DNA of 64,000 nt from a bacterium. Its GTDB lineage: Bacteria; Hinthialibacterota; Hinthialibacteria; Hinthialibacterales; Hinthialibacteraceae. The notes under the pieces are model-generated. The model saw only the letters and a program-made list of their open reading frames with translations. It did no database searches and was not told the DNA's origin. The stretch covers positions 124,001-188,000 of the forward strand of contig WGLV01000002.1 of assembly GCA_016125385.1 (NCBI GenBank), given 5' to 3'. This document shows, in pieces, positions 1 to 9,245 of the stretch. The position numbers were made by a program, and so were the translations under genes. Numbering within the stretch: the stretch's first letter is position 1; each line of letters opens with the position of its first letter.

Positions 1-391
1 GAATGGGGTCATGCGCGACGGCTTCGGCGTGGGTCCAGTGGTAGAGCGAGTGAAGGCCGAAAATGATGGGAATGAACAGAATCGCCATCAACACGACGTT
101 GGCGGCGAGCAGTTCCATCAGACGCCGCACCACGATGCTCCAGCCAGCACGCGTCACATGCTGAATGCCCGTAAAGCAGAGTGCGCCCAGCGAGATGCTG
201 AGGAAGAAAATGAAATTGGTCAGATAGACGAAGAAAAAGCGGTCCATGCCGTTTTCCTGAATGAAACCCATCAGGCAAGCCAGCACGAGGCCGATCAGGC
301 CAATCGCGCCGCCGTAACGGGTCACGCTGAGACCGAGGCCTTCGAGGCGCCGGCGTTCGTCCATCAATTGGGCTGGATCGTGGAGAGACAA
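1..391 (-). CDS. actF: ActF, quinone-binding membrane subunit of alternative complex III (5' part only)
   Basis: This frame is missing from the ORF track because it runs off the left edge. I read it directly: a TTG start at 391 preceded by AAGGAG nine bases upstream, with an alternative ATG at 364. About 130 residues are visible. They begin with a short polar stretch (DERRRLEGLGLSVTRYG) followed by at least three hydrophobic helices. It follows actE on the same strand, the position ActF takes in act operons. In that family ActF is an NrfD-like multi-helix protein that pairs with ActC in the membrane and helps oxidise quinol. The call rests mainly on gene order plus the hydrophobic profile; the C-terminal part lies outside the window. 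Confidence 0.8.
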   Translation of the reverse strand, partial: MSLHDPAQLMDERRRLEGLGLSVTRYGGAIGLIGLVLACLMGFIQENGMDRFFFVYLTNFIFFLSISLGALCFTGIQHVTRAGWSIVVRRLMELLAANVVLMAILFIPIIFGLHSLYHWTHAEAVAHDPI

Positions 392-424
392 GGTTCTTCG
401 CTCCTTCGGCTCAATCGCCGTGAA

Positions 425-1072
425 TTAAGGCTGACTGTTCAGGTATTCGGCCGGCACATCGTCCAGGGTGGCGTGCTGGCTGCGCTGCAGGGCGCGGACG
501 TACGCCACCACCGCCCAGCGGTCGTGCGGGGTCAACTTGTCGCCATACCCGGGCATATTGCGAATGCCGTTGGTGATCGTGTTGAAGATATGGCCGTTGG
601 GCCGGTTTCTGATGTCGTCGGTGTGATACGACGTGGGCTGAATCCACGTGGGTTGCTGCAATTCTTCGGCGCGTTTGTTGACCATGCCGTCGCCGTAACC
701 CGACTGGCCGTGGCAGGGCGCACAGTTGATCGTATAGCGCTCGCGGCCACGCTGAATCAGCGCATCGGTGACGGGCAGGGGATACCCCGTGACCCATTCG
801 CCATTTTCAACGCCGGTATGAAACGCGTCATCGACCACCATCTCGCCGCGCGCCACTGTGCCGGGAACCGGGGGGCGCATGACGCGCCGGTCGGCGAACA
901 TGGCGGTATACATCTGCGATTTGAATCGGGGCTGATTGTCCATATTCTGGATGGGATGGACTCGCGGTTTGGGCGATTTGGTCACGCGCGACTTGGCGAT
1001 CAGCGCCACGGGAATCGCGGCGACGATCAACACAATGATGATGGCGAACGTGATCTTGGTGCGGACGCTCAT
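425..1072 (-). CDS. actE: ActE, monohaem cytochrome c subunit of alternative complex III
   Basis: A 215-residue protein with one N-terminal hydrophobic segment (about residues 7-27) and one c-type haem site, CAPCH, near residue 117. It is followed by a Met-containing stretch (NMPGYGDKL) that can supply the sixth haem ligand. In ACIII the ActE cytochrome is periplasmic and passes electrons from the complex toward a terminal oxidase. It lies 33 bases before actF and starts 3 bases after actD ends, so it belongs to the same transcript. Length and single haem fit the family. The ORF track shows several antisense shadows over this gene, which I ignored. Confidence 0.93.
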   Translation of the reverse strand: MSVRTKITFAIIIVLIVAAIPVALIAKSRVTKSPKPRVHPIQNMDNQPRFKSQMYTAMFADRRVMRPPVPGTVARGEMVVDDAFHTGVENGEWVTGYPLPVTDALIQRGRERYTINCAPCHGQSGYGDGMVNKRAEELQQPTWIQPTSYHTDDIRNRPNGHIFNTITNGIRNMPGYGDKLTPHDRWAVVAYVRALQRSQHATLDDVPAEYLNSQP

Positions 1073-1075
1073 CCG

Positions 1076-1618
1076 TCAGTCCTCTACTTTCTCAACGGAA
1101 AGCCCGTTGCACGACTCGAGCAGCTGGCGCGTCTTCTCCAGATCGAACCTGGGATCGGACGCCTCAATGACCAGAAAGAACCGGTCGTCGGTCGCGCGGG
1201 CGAATTTTTCGACGGTGAATAGCGGATGGTAGAGTTGAGGCAACCCGTTCAGGGCGAACAACGACCCGACCGCGGTCAGCGCGCTGAAAAGCACGGTGAG
1301 TTCAAAAATAATCGGAATATTGGCGGGCAGGCTGAAAAACGGCTTGCCGCTGATGATGGTCGGGTAATCGATGGCGTTCATCCACCACTGCATCGCCAGC
1401 GCGGCGGTGCAACCGGTGATGCCCGCGCACAACACGATCCATGGAATCACCGTGGGTTTGATGCCCATGGCGTCGTCCATGCCGTGAATGGGGAAGGGCG
1501 AATGGCAGTCCCAGTCACTGTATCCGGCGTCGCGAACCTTTTCGGCGGCGTTGACCAGGCCGTCGACATTGTCGAATTCGACCAGATAGCCATAGAGTTG
1601 TTTGTTCGTTTCACTCAT
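1076..1618 (-). CDS. actD: ActD, DUF3341 membrane subunit of alternative complex III
   Basis: A 180-residue protein opening with a soluble part containing LYGYLVEFDNVDGL and YSDWDCHSPFPIHGMDDAMG, typical of DUF3341. Two transmembrane helices follow (about residues 58-80 and 95-122) and then a soluble C-terminus. ActD is a small structural subunit of ACIII with no cofactor. It sits between actC (22 bases upstream) and actE (3 bases downstream) in conserved act order. The HGMDDAMG stretch and the two-helix layout make the family assignment firm. Confidence 0.92.
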   Translation of the reverse strand: MSETNKQLYGYLVEFDNVDGLVNAAEKVRDAGYSDWDCHSPFPIHGMDDAMGIKPTVIPWIVLCAGITGCTAALAMQWWMNAIDYPTIISGKPFFSLPANIPIIFELTVLFSALTAVGSLFALNGLPQLYHPLFTVEKFARATDDRFFLVIEASDPRFDLEKTRQLLESCNGLSVEKVED

Positions 1619-1640
1619 CGTGTACGATCCACTCTCGTCG

Positions 1641-3110
1641 TTAAACTTCGGCTTTCACTTCGACTTTGTGAGCGCCCGGAATGTCGCCGTGATAGTCGCC
1701 CGCGCCGCGATGGTGGCCGCGGTCGAGGTGAGCCTGCGGCATGACGGTCTTCACTTCCGCCATCGCGATGGCGGGCAGAAATCGCAGAAAGAGGAGGAAG
1801 CAGGTGAAGAAGAGTCCGAAGCTGCCCATCAGGGTCAGGATGTCGATCAAGGTCGGGTAGTACATGCCCCAGCTGGAGGGCAGGAAATCTCGGCTCAGCG
1901 ACGTGACGACAATTACGAAGCGCTCGAACCACATCCCGACGTTGACGCACATTGCGACGAACATGGTCACGTAGAGATTGGTCCGGTTTTTCTTCGACCA
2001 CAGCAGCTGCGGAGCGATCACGTTACAGAACACCATCACGCAGTAGGCCCATTGATAGGGGCCAAACATACGGTTGAGGAAGGTGAACATTTCAAAACGG
2101 TCGGCGCTGTACCATGCGGTGAAGAATTCGACGCTGTAGGCGTAGCCGACGATGCAGCTGGTGAACAGCAGCACCTTGTTCATATTTTCGATGTGGCGCA
2201 GGGTGACGATTTCCTTCAGCCCGAGAAAATGACGAACGGGAATGAGGAGGGTCAACACCATCGCGAAACCACCGAAGATCGCGCCCGCGACGAAATAGGG
2301 CGGGAAGATCGTGGTGTGCCATCCCGGGAGCTGGGCGACGGCGAAGTCGAAACTGACCACCGAGTGCACCGAAAGAACCAGTGGCGTGGCGAGAGCGGCG
2401 AGAATCAGATACGCGACCTCATGACGATGCCAGTGGCGATGCGATCCGCGCCAGCCCATCGAGAGAACCCCGTAAGCGATGCGGCGATACTTGTTTTTCG
2501 CGCGGTCGCGCAGGGTTGCCAGATCGGGAATCATGCCGACGTACCAGAACAGAACCGATACCGTGGCGTAGGTACCGACCGCGAAGACGTCCCACAAAAG
2601 CGGGCTGCGGAAGTTCGGCCACATGCCCATGAAGTTCGGATAGGGGAACAGATAAAACGCCAGCCAAGGACGCCCGACGTGAATTCCAGGAAAGATGCCG
2701 GCGCACATGACCGCGAAGATGGTCATCGCCTCGGCGGACCGGTTGATGCTGGTACGCCACTTCTGGCGGAACAGGTAGAGAATCGCGGAAATCAGCGTTC
2801 CGGCGTGGCCGATACCAACCCAGAAGACGAAGTTGATGATCGCGAAGCCCCATCCGACCGGATTGTTCACGCCCCAGACGCCGACGCCCTCCCATACGAG
2901 ATATGAAATCATCGCGCCGAGGATGCCGAGAAAAGACACCGAAATGGCGAGCATGATCAGCCACGCCCGGTGAATGCGCGGGTCTTCAACAATAGAGCAC
3001 ACCTTGTTGGTGACCGAGCCGAAATCGTTATCGCCGGTTACCAGCGGTGCGCGAACGCGGGGGTCGTCCTGAGTATTATCGATTTCACGAGTGTAGGGCG
3101 CCGTGACCAT
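1641..3110 (-). CDS. actC: ActC, NrfD/PsrC-type integral membrane subunit of alternative complex III
   Basis: A 489-residue, roughly ten-helix membrane protein of the NrfD/PsrC family, which binds and oxidises menaquinol or ubiquinol in ACIII. Recognisable stretches include the early helix with [23 protein letters not shown], then [21 protein letters not shown] and [11 protein letters not shown] chose ATG at 3110 (MVTAPYTRE). The track start is a GTG seven codons earlier (3131), which would lengthen the overlap with actB. With the ATG start actC still overlaps the actB stop by 26 bases, so the two are probably translationally coupled. The C-terminus ends in a His/charged tail. Confidence 0.95.
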   Translation of the reverse strand: MVTAPYTREIDNTQDDPRVRAPLVTGDNDFGSVTNKVCSIVEDPRIHRAWLIMLAISVSFLGILGAMISYLVWEGVGVWGVNNPVGWGFAIINFVFWVGIGHAGTLISAILYLFRQKWRTSINRSAEAMTIFAVMCAGIFPGIHVGRPWLAFYLFPYPNFMGMWPNFRSPLLWDVFAVGTYATVSVLFWYVGMIPDLATLRDRAKNKYRRIAYGVLSMGWRGSHRHWHRHEVAYLILAALATPLVLSVHSVVSFDFAVAQLPGWHTTIFPPYFVAGAIFGGFAMVLTLLIPVRHFLGLKEIVTLRHIENMNKVLLFTSCIVGYAYSVEFFTAWYSADRFEMFTFLNRMFGPYQWAYCVMVFCNVIAPQLLWSKKNRTNLYVTMFVAMCVNVGMWFERFVIVVTSLSRDFLPSSWGMYYPTLIDILTLMGSFGLFFTCFLLFLRFLPAIAMAEVKTVMPQAHLDRGHHRGAGDYHGDIPGAHKVEVKAEV

Positions 3111-6100
3111 GATCCTCGCTTTGCTCCTCACTGGCCGAGGCCAGGAGCGGGTTTGGGTTTCGGATTTTCGCCAGGTACGACACGTGAGGCTTCAGGTTGA
3201 GAACTTCGAGGAGGGTGTAGCTGCGTGCGTCGCTGCGCTTTTTGGAAACCTGGCTGTTTTCGTCGTTCAGGTCGCCGAAGGTGATGGCTTGCGTGGGACA
3301 GGTCTGCTGACAGGCGGTGACGATTTCACCGTCGGCGATGGCGCGGCGTTCGTTTTTCGCCGCGATTTTGACCGCTTCAATGCGCTGCATGCAGAACGAG
3401 CATTTTTCCATGACGCCGCGCATGCGCACGGTGACTTCAGGGTTGAAATGCAGTTTTTCGACTTCTTTCAACCCGTAATTGAAATTGAAGAAATTAAAGC
3501 GGCGCACTTTCAGGGGACAGTTGTTAAGGCAATAACGGGTTCCAACGCACCGGTTGTACACCATCACGTTGACGCCTTCATTACTGTGAACCGTCGCCTG
3601 AACCGGGCAAACCTGTTCGCAAGGCGCGTTTTCACAATGAATGCAGGTCATGGGTTGAGGCGTAACGCTGGGCTTGTCGGGATCGCCCTTGAAATAGCGG
3701 TCGACTCGAATCCAGTGCATCTCGCGGCCCCAAGTCACCTGTTCCTTGCCGACGACGGGGATGTTGTTCTCCGACTGGCAGGCGGTGACGCAGGCGTTGC
3801 ATCCGACGCACTTGTTCAGGTCGATGGTCATGCCCCATTTCTTTTCATTGTATTCATGGGGCTGCCAGAGATCGACCTTGGGGAAATGTTCGCCGCGTTC
3901 TTTGGCGAATTCCGGTTTGTTTTTGTAGGTTTCGTGGGTGGATTCGTAGATGATTTCGTCAATGCGCTCGTTACGCTCTTTGAATCCAATCTTGTCTATG
4001 GCGAAGTGGTCCTGCGTGGACGCCAGTTTATACCGCCGGCCCGCCGGTTTAAGCGATACGCCCGCATGGTGCATCGCCGCCGCCGTACGGATTTCATACG
4101 TATTCACGCCCGCGTCTTCCGCCACGCGTCCCGCATGCGTGCGGCCATAACCCAGCGCGATCGCGACGGAACCCGGCGCGACGCCCGGCATGACGTATAC
4201 GGGGACGTCCAGCGTCCGGGAACCGGCCGTGATGGTCACCACGTCTTCGGTTTTGACGCCAAGCGTTTCCATGTCGCGGGGGCTGATCAACAGGGCGTTG
4301 TCCCACGTCAGTTTCGATAGAAAATCGGGTGTTTCCTGTAACCAGCCATTATTGGCGAAGCGGCCATCGAAGAGTTTTGAATCTTCAAACAGAACCAGTT
4401 CATACTGGGCTCCGTTCAGCGTCTCCGCCTGACTGCTGGGTTGAGCGAGCGTTTTGACGACGGCGTCGACGTTAATCGCCGGCGCATACAACGGCTCGGC
4501 GGAACCGGCGAGAACGCCGTTGTGCAGAAAACGGCGCCAGTCCTGTTCAACACGGCCGTACTGGTGTTCATCAAAGGTCTTGCGAACGATGTCGTGTCCA
4601 CTCTCCGGTTCATCTCCGGCGATCAGCGCCAGCAGTTCGACGGGTGACTTTCCGTCGTACAGCGGGGCGATCAGCGGTTGGATTGACGAGATGGTTCCAT
4701 CGTATGAACGAGCGTCGCCCCAAGCTTCAAGAAAATGAGCGCGGGGAATGTACCATTCGCAGAGTTGGCTGGTTTCGTTCTGATAAAGGCTGAGGTGAAT
4801 GGTATGTTTGACGCCGGGCAGATTTTCCGTGAACTCCAGACCGGCGGGGGCGTCGTAGGCGGGGTTGCCGCCCAGAATCACCAGCGTGTCGATTTCTTCA
4901 CGTTCCAGCGATTCAGCCAATTCTTCGATCTGTTCGCGTTGAGTAGGACGCATGGGGTCAGCGCCGGGGATGTATTGAATCGACTTGCCAATGTTGCCCA
5001 GGGCTGAGTTCAGCACATGCGCGATGACATGGACGGTTTCAGGCTGACGGGAACCCGCGAACACGACGCCTGCTCCGGCGTTATCCACCAGATCCTTCGC
5101 CATGGCGCGTACGAATTCGACAACTTCGGCGTCCGGTTCATCCGCGCCTTCATTGGAAAGCACGCCCTTCAGGCTGCTCAGTTGATCGGGCAAACCGTGC
5201 ATCTCAACCACCGCTTCAGCCAGAGAACGCGCGAACGCTTCGATCTGGCTGGGTTTCAGGGCAAGACGGTGATCGGCCATTGCGCCTGTGGCGGAGAACA
5301 GGGACTCAATTACATATAAGCGGTTCATCTCGCCATCGGGATCGCGCTTTTCAGCCCACTTGCGCGCCCATGAGAGGGAAGCGGGGTGGGATCCGAGAAA
5401 ATCGCAATCCAGACTGACGATGACTTTCGCCTGAGAAAACTCGGGTTGAGGACGATAAGGAACGCCAAAGGCGATTTTGGCTCCTGAGCGTTCGTTATCG
5501 TCATTGATTGGTTCGTATTCAGCCCATTTCGCCTGAGGGTACGACTGCTGAATTTTTTTCTTCAGGCGTTGAAAAGTGGGAGAAGCGGTCGACTCATGCA
5601 GGAAGAACAACCCCGAGCCATTACCGGTTCTTAATCCGGCGAAAAGTTCTTTACCCGATTCAACGAACTGTTCCCAAGATTTGGTGATTTCCTGACCGTT
5701 TTCACGGTGAATGATCGCCTGACCACGGTCCGGATCGTACATTTCAAGGATGGCCGCCTGCGCCTGCGTTCCAGCGGCGCCAAGGCTGTCAGGGTGATCG
5801 GGGTTGCCCTCCACCTTGATCGGCCGGCCATCGTAACTTTTGACCAGCAGGCCGGTTGCGACGCCGGCTTTTTCCATGGACGTGGCGAAAAAGACCGGCA
5901 CGCCAGGCATTCGGTTGTCGGGGCGGTGGGCGTAAGGAACGATCTTTTCCTTCGGCCAGCGGCATGAGGTCAAACCCGCCAGGGCGAAGGATGCGGCCAT
6001 TACTTTCAGGAAGGAACGGCGGTTTTCGCCGAGCAGCTGACTGGCTCCTTCCGGAAACTCACGCCGCATGAATTCATGGAATTCGGGCGTGTCGGCCAAT

Positions 6101-6156
6101 TCGTTCAAACTGCGCCAGTATTGTTGTCCTGCTTTTTTCCGGTCTATCGATGGCAT
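3085..6156 (-). CDS. actB: ActB, molybdopterin-like/iron-sulfur fusion subunit of alternative complex III
   Basis: I place the start at ATG 6156 ([10 protein letters not shown]), not the 28-codon longer track start, giving 1023 residues and a 13-base overlap with the end of actA. A Tat motif (RRSFLK near residue 47) precedes a hydrophobic stretch ending in Cys. The N-terminal two thirds resembles molybdopterin oxidoreductases, a domain known to lack the Mo cofactor in ACIII. The C-terminal third is ferredoxin-like, with cysteine clusters [35 protein letters not shown] and CSFCMQR...CQQTC. The third group reads CxxxxxC where four-cysteine sites have CxxCxxC, fitting one 3Fe-4S among three 4Fe-4S clusters. 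It relays electrons between quinol oxidation and the cytochromes. Confidence 0.96.
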   Translation of the reverse strand: MPSIDRKKAGQQYWRSLNELADTPEFHEFMRREFPEGASQLLGENRRSFLKVMAASFALAGLTSCRWPKEKIVPYAHRPDNRMPGVPVFFATSMEKAGVATGLLVKSYDGRPIKVEGNPDHPDSLGAAGTQAQAAILEMYDPDRGQAIIHRENGQEITKSWEQFVESGKELFAGLRTGNGSGLFFLHESTASPTFQRLKKKIQQSYPQAKWAEYEPINDDNERSGAKIAFGVPYRPQPEFSQAKVIVSLDCDFLGSHPASLSWARKWAEKRDPDGEMNRLYVIESLFSATGAMADHRLALKPSQIEAFARSLAEAVVEMHGLPDQLSSLKGVLSNEGADEPDAEVVEFVRAMAKDLVDNAGAGVVFAGSRQPETVHVIAHVLNSALGNIGKSIQYIPGADPMRPTQREQIEELAESLEREEIDTLVILGGNPAYDAPAGLEFTENLPGVKHTIHLSLYQNETSQLCEWYIPRAHFLEAWGDARSYDGTISSIQPLIAPLYDGKSPVELLALIAGDEPESGHDIVRKTFDEHQYGRVEQDWRRFLHNGVLAGSAEPLYAPAINVDAVVKTLAQPSSQAETLNGAQYELVLFEDSKLFDGRFANNGWLQETPDFLSKLTWDNALLISPRDMETLGVKTEDVVTITAGSRTLDVPVYVMPGVAPGSVAIALGYGRTHAGRVAEDAGVNTYEIRTAAAMHHAGVSLKPAGRRYKLASTQDHFAIDKIGFKERNERIDEIIYESTHETYKNKPEFAKERGEHFPKVDLWQPHEYNEKKWGMTIDLNKCVGCNACVTACQSENNIPVVGKEQVTWGREMHWIRVDRYFKGDPDKPSVTPQPMTCIHCENAPCEQVCPVQATVHSNEGVNVMVYNRCVGTRYCLNNCPLKVRRFNFFNFNYGLKEVEKLHFNPEVTVRMRGVMEKCSFCMQRIEAVKIAAKNERRAIADGEIVTACQQTCPTQAITFGDLNDENSQVSKKRSDARSYTLLEVLNLKPHVSYLAKIRNPNPLLASASEEQSEDHGHGALHS

Positions 6157-6794
6157 GTCGAACAGTCCGTTGGGGGGTTGATGTTGTACAATTTTTTGAT
6201 GCGGGCGCCAACCACTTCCTGACCTTCTTCCGGAGCCCAACTCAGGTCGTACACCTTGTCGAGCGGGCGGAGGTTCTTTTCAGGATTGCGGTGACAATCG
6301 AGGCACCACGCCATGCTTAGCGGTTTTTCCTGCGAAACCACTTCCATCTTGTCGACGCGTCCGTGACAGGAGACGCAACTGATCCCGCGAGTGACGTGAG
6401 CGCTGTGGTTGAAATAGACGAAGTCGGGGAGGTCATGTACGCGTACCCACTCGATCGGCATCCCCGTGGCGAAACTGTCCCGCACGGGCAACAGTTTGTC
6501 GCTATCGGGGCGGATCATTTTATGGCAGTTCATACAGGTCTGGGTCGGAGGGATTGACGCGTGGGCGGTCTGGTCGACGGTGTTGTGACAGTAGCGGCAA
6601 TCCATGCCTAACTGACCCGCATGGATCTCGTGACTGTAAGGAACCGGCTGCTGTGGAGCGTAGCCAATGTCGGTATTGTAGGGCGACCCGCCGTAGTAGA
6701 GTAAGAAAATAACGTATGCCGGAACCAGAATGGCGGCGACGCCGAGCGCCGGGCGGAGGTAGTTAATCCATTTGGGAAAAGTGAACTTTGACAT
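6144..6794 (-). CDS. actA: ActA, pentahaem cytochrome c subunit of alternative complex III
   Basis: A 216-residue protein with one N-terminal membrane helix (about residues 16-33) and exactly five CXXCH haem sites: CRYCH, CMNCH, CVSCH, CLDCH and CSTCH, the last three residues from the C-terminus. Five haems and an N-terminal anchor are the hallmark of ActA, which accepts electrons from ActB on the periplasmic side. It is the first gene of the act operon. No clear Shine-Dalgarno sequence precedes the ATG, and a candidate promoter lies 30-60 bases upstream. Confidence 0.96.
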   Translation of the reverse strand: MSKFTFPKWINYLRPALGVAAILVPAYVIFLLYYGGSPYNTDIGYAPQQPVPYSHEIHAGQLGMDCRYCHNTVDQTAHASIPPTQTCMNCHKMIRPDSDKLLPVRDSFATGMPIEWVRVHDLPDFVYFNHSAHVTRGISCVSCHGRVDKMEVVSQEKPLSMAWCLDCHRNPEKNLRPLDKVYDLSWAPEEGQEVVGARIKKLYNINPPTDCSTCHR

Positions 6795-7105
6795 AGGTTA
6801 TTTGTTTAGCTAAGTATGATGATAAAGATACAAAGCTATGCCGAGAATGCAAGGGGGTGATTAAAAAAATACACGAATTTTTTTATTTTTATTCTTTGCA
6901 AATGCCCGAATAATGATTACTAATTTAATAAACTTTTAACTAATCGACCCTGTATTCCCTTCAGCCTTGCTTGCAAAAAGCCGAAACTATTTCTCAAAGC
7001 GCACAAAACTCTCTATGCAGGCTTTTGATGTCGCGAAAGCTTGCTATGAATTTGAACGTTCTGGAAGTATGATTCGGCGAAAGAAGCGGAGGTGAGGAAT
7101 CTCTG
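6795..7105. other. AT-rich intergenic region between act operon and xer gene
   Basis: About 310 bases without a supportable gene between divergent actA and the recombinase. It is clearly AT-richer than its surroundings, with runs such as TTTTTTTATTTTTATTC near 6880. It holds the candidate act promoter at its left end. At its right end is a strong ribosome-binding site (GGAGGTGAGG, about 7089-7098) for the recombinase. I saw no convincing RNA structure or direct repeat array. Confidence 0.6.
6825..6852 (-). promoter_or_regulatory. Candidate sigma70-type promoter for the act operon
   Basis: Read on the minus strand, TTGCAT (6852-6847), a 16-base spacer and TATCTT (6830-6825) lie just upstream of actA. 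The predicted transcript would begin near 6818 and carry a leader of about 24 bases. The hexamers are only moderate matches, so this is a proposal from spacing and position. Confidence 0.4.
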
Positions 7106-8065
7106 ATGACGTCAGTTACTTTAGCATGCGCTTTGGCTGAATGGAAAGGCCAACTGATCGAAATTGAGCGAAAGGCTGAAAAAACCGTCGTCAATTATAT
7201 CCGTGATCTTTCCATGTTTCGCGACTATCTGTTTGAGTCCGGATATTGTCGAAACGAAGAAAAGGGCGTTGAGATCGAGGTTTGTGATACACTGGCGGTT
7301 CGAGGATTCATCTCATGGCTAACCGATCGCGGGAACGCCGCGCGCTCAATCAATCGGCGATTGTCGAGCCTTCGTCTGTTCTTTCATTTTGCTGAACAGC
7401 GAGGATTAATCGCCGTCAGCCCCATGCGAACCATCCACTTTTTAAAGCAGAAAAAACGGCTTCCGGTCTTTCTCGACCAGCAACAGGCGCAGGATCTGGT
7501 GGAACACCCCATGCCCAGCGGCGATAAAGATGAGGCATTGGCGATTCGCGACCGCGCCATGCTCGAATTGTTATACGCCAGCGGGATGCGCGTTTCCTCT
7601 CTCTCGGGGCTCAACTGCTCCGATCTGGATATGGCGCGCGGGGCGGCGCGTATCCGCGCTAAAGGAGGCAAGCGGCTGACGTGTCCGCTGAGCGATGCGG
7701 CGATGGAGACCATGCGCTCTTATCTGAAAATCCGTGAGCGCTTGTTGAAAGGGCCTGACTCAAAACGTCATCCGAAAGATCCGGCTGCGTTGTTCGTGGG
7801 ACGCTTTGGTGAACGTCTTTCGCCTCGGGCGGTGCAATACCGCCTGAAAAAATTCGCATTGGCGTTGGGTTTGGGAAAGGCGACGCCGCACACGTTGCGG
7901 CATTCATGCGCGACGCATCTGCTGGAAAACGGAGCGGATTTACGGTTTGTGCAGGAACTGTTGGGCCACAGTAACCTGTCAACGACGGAGCAATATACGC
8001 ACGTTACCATGAGCCGCATCCAGGAAGTCTATCAGGGGGCTCATCCCCGCGCCGGCAAAAAATAA
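7106..8065 (+). CDS. xerC: Tyrosine recombinase, XerC/XerD type
   Basis: A 319-residue site-specific recombinase of normal Xer length. The N-terminal SAM-like core-binding domain spans about residues 7-105 and the catalytic domain about 118-310. Catalytic residues are visible: R162 in GMRVSSL, K in AKGGKR (186-189), H262 and R265 in PHTLRHSCATH, H288 in LLGHSNL and the nucleophile Y297 in TTEQYTHV. The start has a very strong Shine-Dalgarno sequence, GGAGGTGA. Xer proteins resolve chromosome dimers at dif sites. No adjacent element, att repeat or cargo suggests a mobile integrase, so a housekeeping role is likelier. XerC versus XerD cannot be decided from one copy. Confidence 0.88.
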   Translation: MTSVTLACALAEWKGQLIEIERKAEKTVVNYIRDLSMFRDYLFESGYCRNEEKGVEIEVCDTLAVRGFISWLTDRGNAARSINRRLSSLRLFFHFAEQRGLIAVSPMRTIHFLKQKKRLPVFLDQQQAQDLVEHPMPSGDKDEALAIRDRAMLELLYASGMRVSSLSGLNCSDLDMARGAARIRAKGGKRLTCPLSDAAMETMRSYLKIRERLLKGPDSKRHPKDPAALFVGRFGERLSPRAVQYRLKKFALALGLGKATPHTLRHSCATHLLENGADLRFVQELLGHSNLSTTEQYTHVTMSRIQEVYQGAHPRAGKK

Positions 8066-8069
8066 CCCG

Positions 8070-8306
8070 TCAATTCGATTCGCCGGATTTCGCTTTGACT
8101 CCCGGACGCTCATAGGCCCTCTTGTACTCGATTTTTGAATGCCAGGGTTGGCCGAGTACAGGTAACGCCGCGTAGGGCGATGGCCCACCGGGAGTCAACA
8201 GCAACGCGACGCATTGCTCTGAATCCAGTTGGCAGAGAACCCCGTGCGGCTTGGTAATTTCCACTTCTTTTTTTCTGGACCGTTTGCTTTTTATCTGGAT
8301 AGGCAT
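8070..8306 (-). CDS. Small protein of unknown function (78 aa)
   Basis: A 78-residue ORF convergent with the recombinase, its stop lying 4 bases past the xer stop. It starts 21 bases after the end of the upstream membrane-anchored unknown gene on the same strand, so the two may be co-transcribed. The N-terminus is very basic (KSKRSRKKEVE). The middle reads GVLCQLDSEQCVALLLTPGG, which looks like a small beta structure with two cysteines. I recognise no family. The ribosome-binding site is weak, and it may be a chance ORF. Confidence 0.45.
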   Translation of the reverse strand: MPIQIKSKRSRKKEVEITKPHGVLCQLDSEQCVALLLTPGGPSPYAALPVLGQPWHSKIEYKRAYERPGVKAKSGESN

Positions 8307-8327
8307 GGCCGTATCACCCCGTCTCCC

Positions 8328-8826
8328 TCATTTGGGAATCCACCCAAAAGAGTTGTACAACTCATTCGCTCCCATGTATTGTTTGATCAGGATCATGGCT
8401 AGAACCGCTGTGCATGCGGCGACTGTAAGCCAAATAAAACCATTGAATTGCTTCTGTTCCTGATGGATGTGCGCGTAACTGTACCGCTGGCTGATCGCGT
8501 TTTTGCGTTCTCGGAGTGATGGAATCCGCGGGGCTTCCGCGACTTCGTCGAACGTCTTGCCCTTTTGAACCAGCCGCATGCGGGCGTGGAGAATCGTGCG
8601 GTCGACATCGCGTAATAGACTCTGTGGATGCTTTCCAACGATGTACATGCGGTTGGGGGGTAGTAATTCGTGCGTTACGTAGTCGCGCAAGCGCTGGGCC
8701 CGGGTGACGTTTTCGTCATCCTCTTTGAGCATAATCCGGGCTCGATTCAACAATTCGACAGCCTGCTTTTCAATCTGCTGTTGCTGTGGCGTCAGAATGG
8801 AGTTTTTTTGATCGAAATGGCCACAT
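8328..8826 (-). CDS. Unknown protein with C-terminal membrane anchor; start appears split by a one-base shift in an A7 run
   Basis: The body of the protein (from about NSILTPQQQQ) is helical and charged, with a single membrane helix near the C-terminus (FIWLTVAACTAVLAMILI), suggesting a cytoplasmic coiled-coil protein anchored by its tail. The track frame extends to a GTG at 8888, but that codon overlaps the -10 of a strong promoter and cannot be in the transcript. The only start with a good Shine-Dalgarno (AAAGGAG, spacing 6) is ATG 8826, MWPFRSK. That frame joins the body only if the seven-A run at 8803-8809 is read one base shorter, giving about 165 residues. I recognise no family. An ATG at 8858 is in frame but lacks a ribosome-binding site. 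Confidence 0.6.
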
Positions 8827-8888
8827 GATCGACTCCTTTCTGGGGGACTTTCTTCCATTGTCTCTGGGAACAGTGGTGTAACAAACAC

Positions 8889-8916
8889 ACTATAGCAAAA
8901 ATAATTACTTCGTCAA
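8889..8916 (-). promoter_or_regulatory. Strong sigma70-type promoter for the unknown membrane-anchored gene
   Basis: On the minus strand TTGACG (8916-8911), a 16-base AT-rich spacer and TATAGT (8894-8889) form one of the best promoter matches in the window. The expected transcription start, near 8882, lies downstream of the GTG start proposed in the ORF track. This decides the start of the gene in favour of ATG 8826 or 8858. Confidence 0.65.
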
Positions 8917-9245
8917 GTAAAATGTTAAGAATTGATTCTGTCTCTTGGATAACGTAACAAAACAACTGTTTATTGAAAAGAATTATTTCAATTGTAGCCA
9001 TGTGATGGGAGAAGAATGCTTCATCTTTTACATGGCGCTTTGTTGAGTCATTGATTCCAACTGAAGCATGATCGTCTTTGAAGGTGGTCCTGGTAATGGA
9101 GGGACCACTTCATTCTGGTTTAGCTTGAGAGTGAGGCAAATATAACTCGCGAGAATTAAGCGAAATAGGTATACTCGTTTATTCGTATAGAAATGAGGCC
9201 GGATATTCTTTTGGCATACATCGGATTCAGGGGGGATCAGGAGGA
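8917..9245. other. Intergenic region upstream of the ABC-2 permease
   Basis: About 330 bases between divergent genes. The left third is AT-rich and merges with the minus-strand promoter. Further right is an unremarkable stretch ending in GGGGGGATCAGGAGGA, which holds the ribosome-binding site (AGGAGG) of the permease gene at 9246. I see no ORF with a start and ribosome-binding site, no tRNA-like cloverleaf and no strong terminator. Confidence 0.5.

Noticed and set aside
11-1222. 403-residue plus-strand ORF opposite actE/actD
   Set aside because: It lies antisense to two clear act genes, has no recognisable motif and is rich in His/Arg/Gly typical of reverse-frame translation at this base composition.
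1602-2906. 434-residue plus-strand ORF opposite actC
   Set aside because: Antisense to a certain membrane gene; charged, low-information sequence with no domain.
3103-4320. 405-residue plus-strand ORF opposite actB
   Set aside because: Shadow of actB; its sequence shows no domain and the act genes are unambiguous.
7106-8065. Xer-type recombinase as the integrase of a mobile element
   Set aside because: No att-like direct repeats, cargo genes, tRNA target or change in gene content flank it; its length and motifs fit a housekeeping Xer protein.
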